A stretch of 64,000 nt of DNA from Capitella teleta (lineage: Eukaryota; Annelida; Polychaeta; Capitellidae): positions 90,851 to 154,850 of the forward strand of contig KB297987.1 in assembly GCA_000328365.1 (NCBI GenBank), given 5' to 3'. Under the pieces are notes generated by a model that was given only the letters and a program-made list of their open reading frames with translations, had not been told where the DNA came from and ran no database searches. Of this stretch, positions 57,627 through 64,000 are shown piece after piece. Both the position numbers and the translations under genes were made by a program. Each line of letters opens with the position of its first letter. Position 1 is the stretch's first letter.

Positions 57627-60157
57627 TTGTGAAATATCATTTCATTGGAATATTATATGAAATGTAGTGAAACGGTAACTTGATTGACAGCATATTAAGT
57701 AATAAAACAGGAGCAGATGCGTTTAATACTTGAGACATTGACATGGTTGTCCATGCATGGCGTAATCAGCCGACGTAATATAATTACTAGTAATCAATTA
57801 ATATGTATGATGAGTATATAATTATAGACTATAGACATATCAATATGTTTCCTCAATTGCCAAGATTTTATTGCATTGCATTAATTCTAGCTGATTTGAA
57901 ATGTGATATAATTTGTGGAATTAATTTATTGGAATATTATAATTTGCGAAGAGCATGGCCCAGGTGTACAATAATTCATATAGCCAGTCATTGAGTGTTC
58001 CATCATTGTCTGCGTGATGACAAACGACGTGCAACGAACGCTTGCGCTATCTCAATCCGCTGTCAACTCGAACTCAGCGATTGAACCAACAAAAAGACGT
58101 GTCAGTTCTTCACATCACCGTGTTCCGCGGCCTTGGACATGTTTTGTGCGTCGTTCAAATCGGAATGCTACACCTGCTTGGGTTTGTTATTTATGCCGAA
58201 TATCGTGGCAATTAATGTAGCACCCAAGGCGTTTGCCATAGCCTTCGTTCACCTCGTGATACTGTGCAATTCCCAGAAACTGCAAGTATAAACTAACAGT
58301 GTATAGTTATAACGAAGGAATAATATATGCATGCATATAATAGCAAGATGCATGCACATCTGATCAATTGATACATGGAAGCGTAATATGCTTATGGATA
58401 CGTATTGGGCCACCGTGATGTATGTCAGAGGAGGGCTGACTGAGGGTAAAGATTTGATACTTGAATGAGCGCGGATTGGCGAGTTGAAACCTCACGGCGT
58501 GGAGCAGTCGATTGGCAGGGGGATTTCAACACCTGGATGCGCTGACGGAACTGTGCATTGCAGCATTTGATTGTATCTGGTTTTCCATCGTTACGTTGTG
58601 CCTCAAAATGGGACCCGGCTTTTATAATTACAATCGAGTTCACGTTACTTGGCTGCTTGCACCGCTGGACTGCGAGGGAGTGGGCGGGCTCTTTCGGGTT
58701 GCCCAGCCCCTGGATCGCAATCGGGACTCAAGAATAATTAAATTGTAACTTAACCCTACATGTTGTCACCCGATCCCATTGCGCTATCTGCTCCCTCTTT
58801 AGTGTCGAGAGCGCTGGAAGAGTTGCGATCAAAAGTCAATCCAAAGGTTGAGAGAAGAGAGCGCGGTTCACCCTCTGATTACGTTGCCCGTAAATTGCTC
58901 CCTTCGATCAGATTAGCCATGAAGCAACATCACTGGAGTCTGCACCGAGCACTCAGCATGTGTTACGGGCGTAAATTCTCCTGGCTATTGGAGTATTGGA
59001 CGCATATACAAGGTTCAGAAAGTTCAGCTTATACAGGGTGCGCACTTTATTATAGAGATCTGCGGATCCTACGCGGTAATTGGAACACTGATAGATCCTT
59101 ATTGAATTCTGCAGCACTCAGCGAGTTGCAAATGGGGAGATCGAGTGGATGGCAAGCGATTTGCATGCAAATGTAGAAACAGCACTCTGCTCAACATATT
59201 GACCGCTCGGAATGCGCTCATTCGGAGCTCTCCTTCTGAATGACTGTGCAACAAAAGAGGTTTGGTAACGCACTCACACAAAGACAGCTTTACAAGACCT
59301 TTGCTTATGTACACACTCCGTGAGCTAATTATTGATTGCACAATCTATAGTAATGATACTGATATACGTTAAACATTACAAAATATTCATAATGGTATAC
59401 TGTATACATATATAACGATTTATTATCAACACATTCTATATGCAGGATCTTCATATAAATGGACTTTATAACAATAAACAATACAACATCCATGCCCAAA
59501 ATTACAGGTCTTCACACCCTTCTCTAATTCATGAACGCCTTCGTTTGGGCACCCATTGCTACTCACTTGGAAATGCAAGCGTACGGGAGTAACCATGGCA
59601 ATGCATCCATGTTATGGATTACCGAATAAAATATGCACTCTAGAGCAACGCTGCGGAACTATTCGAAGATAGCTGGGTTCATTGCGTAACAACAATGTGA
59701 TATTGATATTCCAGCAAGGCAGCGAGATTATGTTATGCTCAGAATCCACGCAACTCATTTAAAATTTTATTATTTCGATGATCAATTTGTGCAGTATTTT
59801 GAGAGAAGGGCTGTGGTTGGAAGGATGCTGTGAATTCTGAGATTGCTGACAGCTAGTGTAATTCAACCAATGATCAATAAGCAGTACAAGAGAATACGAT
59901 AACGCTTGGTAAATGCAGGTCACGTGGTTTCCTGAGGGGTTGCACTCGCTCTTTCTGTGTTTTTTTTTTCTACTCTCGTCTCTGCTCTCCATGCCCTAAC
60001 ACGCGTTGCTCCGAGACAAACGACTGACAAACGAATCTCTGATTTCATAGCGACAAAACTCACCAATACTGAAATATCACGGGCACCATATAAAGTCAAT
60101 GAAAGCTCATAGTATCATACACTGCGTGAACAACTTAACAACTGACCACAGAGTATA
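57627..60157. other. intergenic, no gene recognised; 3' flank of GPCR
   Basis: A 138-codon plus-strand frame at 58760-59176 shows no domain, splice context or family resemblance and is not called. Minus-strand AATAAA hexamers near 59766 could serve the GPCR transcript. Confidence 0.4.
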
Positions 60158-61378
60158 TCAAACAATTGTTTCATAGAGGATACACACCGTTGGCGATTTA
60201 TCACCGTTACTTTCGCCGTTGCGTGTGTGATTCGACCCATTCGCACTTGTGTATCTGACTGTCGATCTCTTGACTTTGAAGCTGTAATGGAACTTGAAGG
60301 GTAGGTCGTCGATCTTTATCTTTTTCGTCCTGGGGAGCGTCAGGCGCTGGGCGTAGTTGGCGAGTTTGCGCCGATACCATTCGCTATAAGCAAAGCGAAG
60401 ACTGCTGTTCTTCACCCCGTATATCGAGGCGTTGACGGCCGGCGAGATCTGGATCGCCGTGGCTGCCAGGATTGTCCAAACCGGATGCTGGGCTTGCTGG
60501 ATGATGATCTCGCACAGATGCAACACGCTGATTGGCAGGAAGAGCACGACGAAGGCACTCATGATGTATGACGTTGTCCGTACGGCTTTACGTCGACCGA
60601 TCGGCAGCTGGGGTTGGGACGCCCGTCGGCGGCAGTTCTGAGCGATAATCGGGGCTTGGACGAGGGGAGAGATGAGGTGAAGAGTGCCTGTTATGGATTT
60701 GCGATGAGATTTAGCGATGAAATAGATGCGGATGTGACAGATGATGAGGATGGTGAGCGGAGCGAGGAAAGTCGATGACACGAGAACTCCAGAGATCCAC
60801 CTGATGATTGGATCGTGACTGTGATAGTTGACTCGGCATGAGCAGGTCACGGCATCGTACGAATACGGACGTCCGAAGTAGATGGGCAGTCCCGAGATGA
60901 CCAGTGCGCTTAGCCACACACAGGTGAACACGACGCAAATCTTGAGCTTGGACACCGTCGTCTTGTGGTGTAGCGGACGGGCGATGCTGCGGTACTTCTC
61001 CAGACAGATACTCGTGATGGTCCACAGGGTTGCTATGGTAACGACGGTGGTAATGTAGCCCTCTGCCTTGCACAACGGACTCTTGGCGACGCGGTCACTG
61101 ACGGTGGCGGCCACATTGTAGGGCAGCACCAAGACGGACAGAAACAAGCCACAGACAGCCAAGTGTAAAAGCAGAACATTACGCAGGCTGCAACGGATCT
61201 GTCGATTAGTTACAATTGCCAACACCATGAAGCCGTTTGCTGGAATGGCCAACAGGAGGGACAAACCAACCACTGCGCCACGGGCCCAATTCAACGCCGT
61301 CGTGTACCCTGGTGGGCCAATGTCAGTGGAATTATCCTGGTGTTGATAAAACCAACTAGATATCGTACTCAGCTCCAT
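60158..61378 (-). CDS. class A (rhodopsin-like) orphan GPCR, intronless, 406 aa
   Basis: Seven-helix receptor in the plasma membrane, coupling unknown. Seven hydrophobic segments are evident at about 33-56, 66-90, 103-126, 147-165, 192-220, 268-290 and 300-321. N16 is a glycosylation sequon. C103 pairs with C179 or C181 in loop 2. N48 (1.50), W155 (4.50), P207 (5.50), P282 (6.50), N316 and Y320 are kept. Several switches differ: D2.50 is G77, DRY is E127-K128-Y129, the toggle W6.48 is F280, and NPxxY is NASIY (P7.50 to A317). The C-terminus ETIV fits a class I PDZ ligand. The ATG opens a full-length frame and the N-terminus is short, as for peptide- or amine-type receptors. No ligand family can be assigned. 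Lineage-expanded orphan receptors of this kind are common in invertebrate deuterostomes. Confidence 0.93.
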   Translation of the reverse strand: MELSTISSWFYQHQDNSTDIGPPGYTTALNWARGAVVGLSLLLAIPANGFMVLAIVTNRQIRCSLRNVLLLHLAVCGLFLSVLVLPYNVAATVSDRVAKSPLCKAEGYITTVVTIATLWTITSICLEKYRSIARPLHHKTTVSKLKICVVFTCVWLSALVISGLPIYFGRPYSYDAVTCSCRVNYHSHDPIIRWISGVLVSSTFLAPLTILIICHIRIYFIAKSHRKSITGTLHLISPLVQAPIIAQNCRRRASQPQLPIGRRKAVRTTSYIMSAFVVLFLPISVLHLCEIIIQQAQHPVWTILAATAIQISPAVNASIYGVKNSSLRFAYSEWYRRKLANYAQRLTLPRTKKIKIDDLPFKFHYSFKVKRSTVRYTSANGSNHTRNGESNGDKSPTVCILYETIV

Positions 61379-64000
61379 ACTTTTACATTACGATCCCCAA
61401 GCACACATCCTTTTGCGATTTCACCATTCCTTGGGTTCTGTTGCTACTGATTCGCGTTCTGCGATTACGGGCTTCTTAAGAGCAGCTCTCGTCCGCCGCT
61501 GCTTGGTCTGAGAGCGCTTTTCCCGCGCAACACACGTGGCTGCTGCTACTGCTGCGAGGATTCCTCAACTGATCTAACCTTTGCAAGTTCCCTGCTTGCT
61601 TATCTTTACATCCCGGGACATTGGTCGACTAATCGAGCGATTATGAATATTCCATACACGCTCTGATAGCTTTATTGCATGGAAGAAAATGGGCAAATAC
61701 TCCTCATTTGACATTCATACTGAACAAGATTGTACCTCAGATTGTTAATTACCAGGGAAGATTGGTTGAAGGAACCCCAGCCATAGATTAAGTTCACACA
61801 CCGACCATTCTTAGGTATTCAGACACTGTTTAATTAATGAGCTGTGAACTGAAACTATTATAATATAGAAATATCTAAATTTCGCATTTGTTCGATTTGC
61901 TTTCCATTACGACACTGTGGATTGAGGCGATTTCTACGTAAGGCCCTCTATTGGTGCCTATGTCTTTTGCAAGGGCTGCTGTCAGGTGAGCTAAGTAGCA
62001 TTTGCGAGTGTAAGAAATAATTGGATTTAAAGGGAAAATCCCATCAGAAGGGCTTCCCTGGAGCCGCCTCCCTTGGGCACAGATGCAAGTGTTGGTGCGG
62101 CAATGGTGTTTCCGTGAGCTGAGAATCTGTCTGATTCACTGCCACAGCATCAACAAGTGTGAATGCAAAGAGGAACGCTCATCATACTTTTGAGTTCTGA
62201 CCCTTTTATCGGAAGGTCAGCCCAGTGTGATATAGAGATAGTCGTGCTTATACATCAGCCTTTATCTACAGAAGCTGCGCTAAGCATTACCGTCAGGTAA
62301 CTAGTGGTGATTCGTTGACATTTATGCCTACAGTGATATACCCTAGCCATTATTATTTTCTATTTTTAACTAATTGAAGCACAGTTCGAAGTATAATAGA
62401 CCCTTTGTATAAGTATTGGTACCGCAAAAGGAGCTTAATCATTATGCACTGAAATTTAAATATAAGCTCTGATATCATTCTCCGGTGCCACCAATGAAAA
62501 GCCGGTGAGAGTTTGGATTTCAGAGCAAAATCTTACGTACTAGTATTGTTGTATATAATAGAGATGACACAAGGAAGCGCACCCAACTGCACCCTGAGGC
62601 ACTCGAGTTTGAAACTGATAGATGGCGCTGCAGATTAAGAGTGAAACGAGGTGGTAAAGGCAACATGTTGGGTGGATTGACTGCGCTGCTCCTCAGACTT
62701 CTTACTCAACCAACTCGCTTGGGTTTCGAGGTCGCAGCCCAGATAAGACAAAGTGCTGCTGTTGGTCCCTTCTCTTCATTGCGGCAGTGCTATGGCGTCA
62801 TTTGTGGAGAACATTGCCGGACTCTGGTCATTCTCGTTCTGGCTCTCCAACGGAGAGGATGAAGCATTTACGGCCATAATGAGCTCTCCCGTTGCGAGTA
62901 AATTGCAACGTAGAGCGCTTCTGAGATAGAGGCTGAACGTCCTTCTCTTGCAATTCACATGTCATTTCCTCCAATTTCGATGTTGTATAATATTGTAGGT
63001 GATGCATATACCTCTAAATCTCTAATCCTTTGTTATAGCTTAAGAGGCTAATATAAGTTGGTCAGATTCCCACAAGTCGGTCAGTTCTCTATAAATAGAA
63101 GCAATCCTGAAGCCTGTGACCTGCATTAACCCCCAACAACCTGCTTAAACCGAGGCAGGCTTAAAGAATCCTTGATGTGAACTTTTCGCAAATGGCAGAG
63201 ATTGCAGCTTCCTGGTGCACTTTGGCAATTTGCACTCATTCTATGTATGACAAAATCAGTTTGATGGGCTGCTTTAGATGCATCCTCTTCTCATGGGATC
63301 AAAAAACGACAGTTATAGATGTGCAAATTTCGAAGGGGCTGACATAAACAGTCGGTGCTACAATATAAAAAACCGTACTTTTGCATGACATTATTTTGCT
63401 TGTCCAATTAGGTTTTGCATTAATTCTATTTTTGGTCTATCCATTTCCCCCGGAAGTGGAATACCCTCGGGTCATGCTCGTTCTAACTTGTTTTTCCATT
63501 GCGTCTTCCCGTAAGACGAATTTAAATTCCATCTAATTATTCAAATCATAACAACGACAAAATTCTTAGCAGAGGAGCGTCTATCCGAACACTTAGGATA
63601 TGCATCGTTTGGTCAGCCATGCTGATCTGACCTATGAAACATAACATTAGCACGAGATGGAAATTAATGTGGATGAACACCAAGGTGAATTATTGTCACT
63701 GTTGCAAAGGTGAATTATTGTCACTGTTGCAAAGTAAACTTAATGCAGTAATTTAACTCCACCTCAGTGTCGCATGCGTGGCCGTTATACGAGATGCCAT
63801 TTATACTTACACTGTCGGCCATTATCTGCTTGGATCACTCGCATGGTTGCATCTCACTCCGAGTGCTTTTCAATGGAGACAGCTCTCCAAACAGTGTCGA
63901 AGAAATGCCGTTGTGACGTGCACAGTGAGAGGCCTCTACACTCGGTGGTCTTACATCATCATCATCATTATGTGGTGTGCTACGGCGATTTGAAGCGACG
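61379..64000. other. 5' flank of GPCR and intergenic sequence
   Basis: No gene recognised. The first 250 bases upstream of the GPCR start are GC-richer and may hold its promoter. A 24-base unit is duplicated in tandem at about 63682-63732 (AAGGTGAATTATTGTCACTG start). Confidence 0.45.

Noticed and set aside
58760-59176. 138-codon plus-strand frame
   Set aside because: No recognisable domain, no splice or promoter context; length is within chance for a 64-kb window.

Overview
This is a eukaryotic nuclear window: AT-rich, with large introns, GT-AG splice sites and many DNA transposon relics. The genes and repeats suggest a marine invertebrate, probably an invertebrate deuterostome (echinoderm, hemichordate or similar). 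The phylum cannot be fixed by eye. There is one 50-base assembly gap (14823-14872).

Three host genes can be read in full. (1) Minus strand, 17148-26946: an eight-exon, 305-residue secreted alpha-carbonic anhydrase. It has all three zinc histidines, the proton-shuttle histidine, a signal peptide and a GPI-type hydrophobic tail (CA4/CA15-like). (2) Plus strand, 37945-50137: an eight-coding-exon gene for about 1458 residues that I recognise as the invertebrate counterpart of vertebrate KIAA0232, an orphan protein family. Unlike the human protein as I remember it, this one ends in a tandem pair of CCCH zinc fingers. (3) Minus strand, 60158-61378: an intronless 406-residue class A GPCR with several altered micro-switches and a C-terminal PDZ-ligand-like tail. 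Two calcium-binding-EGF exons (55148-55515, plus) are a fragment; the second carries a frameshift. A single possible terminal exon lies at 31259-31309.

The rest is mostly repeats. Left arm (1-17 kb): a TA-flanked MITE, a roughly 630-bp tandem satellite rich in nuclear-receptor half-sites, a 26-copy GTACTT array, repeated tRNA-like (SINE-like) modules, a broken Tc1 element, a CR1/L2-type LINE 3' end and a 1.5-kb piggyBac-like non-autonomous element with TTAA ends. The carbonic anhydrase introns hold another TTAA-flanked element. Centre (28-37.5 kb): a second copy of the left-arm MITE, a pogo-like end with a hairpin, a TTTA microsatellite, a ZMYM-type hAT relic, a Tc1 relic and a hAT element with perfect 8-bp target duplications just upstream of the KIAA0232-like gene. 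Intron 1 of that gene carries a 1.07-kb pogo/Tigger-like MITE. The right arm (51.8-64 kb) holds the EGF exons, a 53-bp near-perfect palindrome and the GPCR.

The three genes have no evident functional link. They are neighbours, not an operon or pathway cluster. I saw no retrovirus or LTR element, CRISPR array or functional tRNA/rRNA gene.
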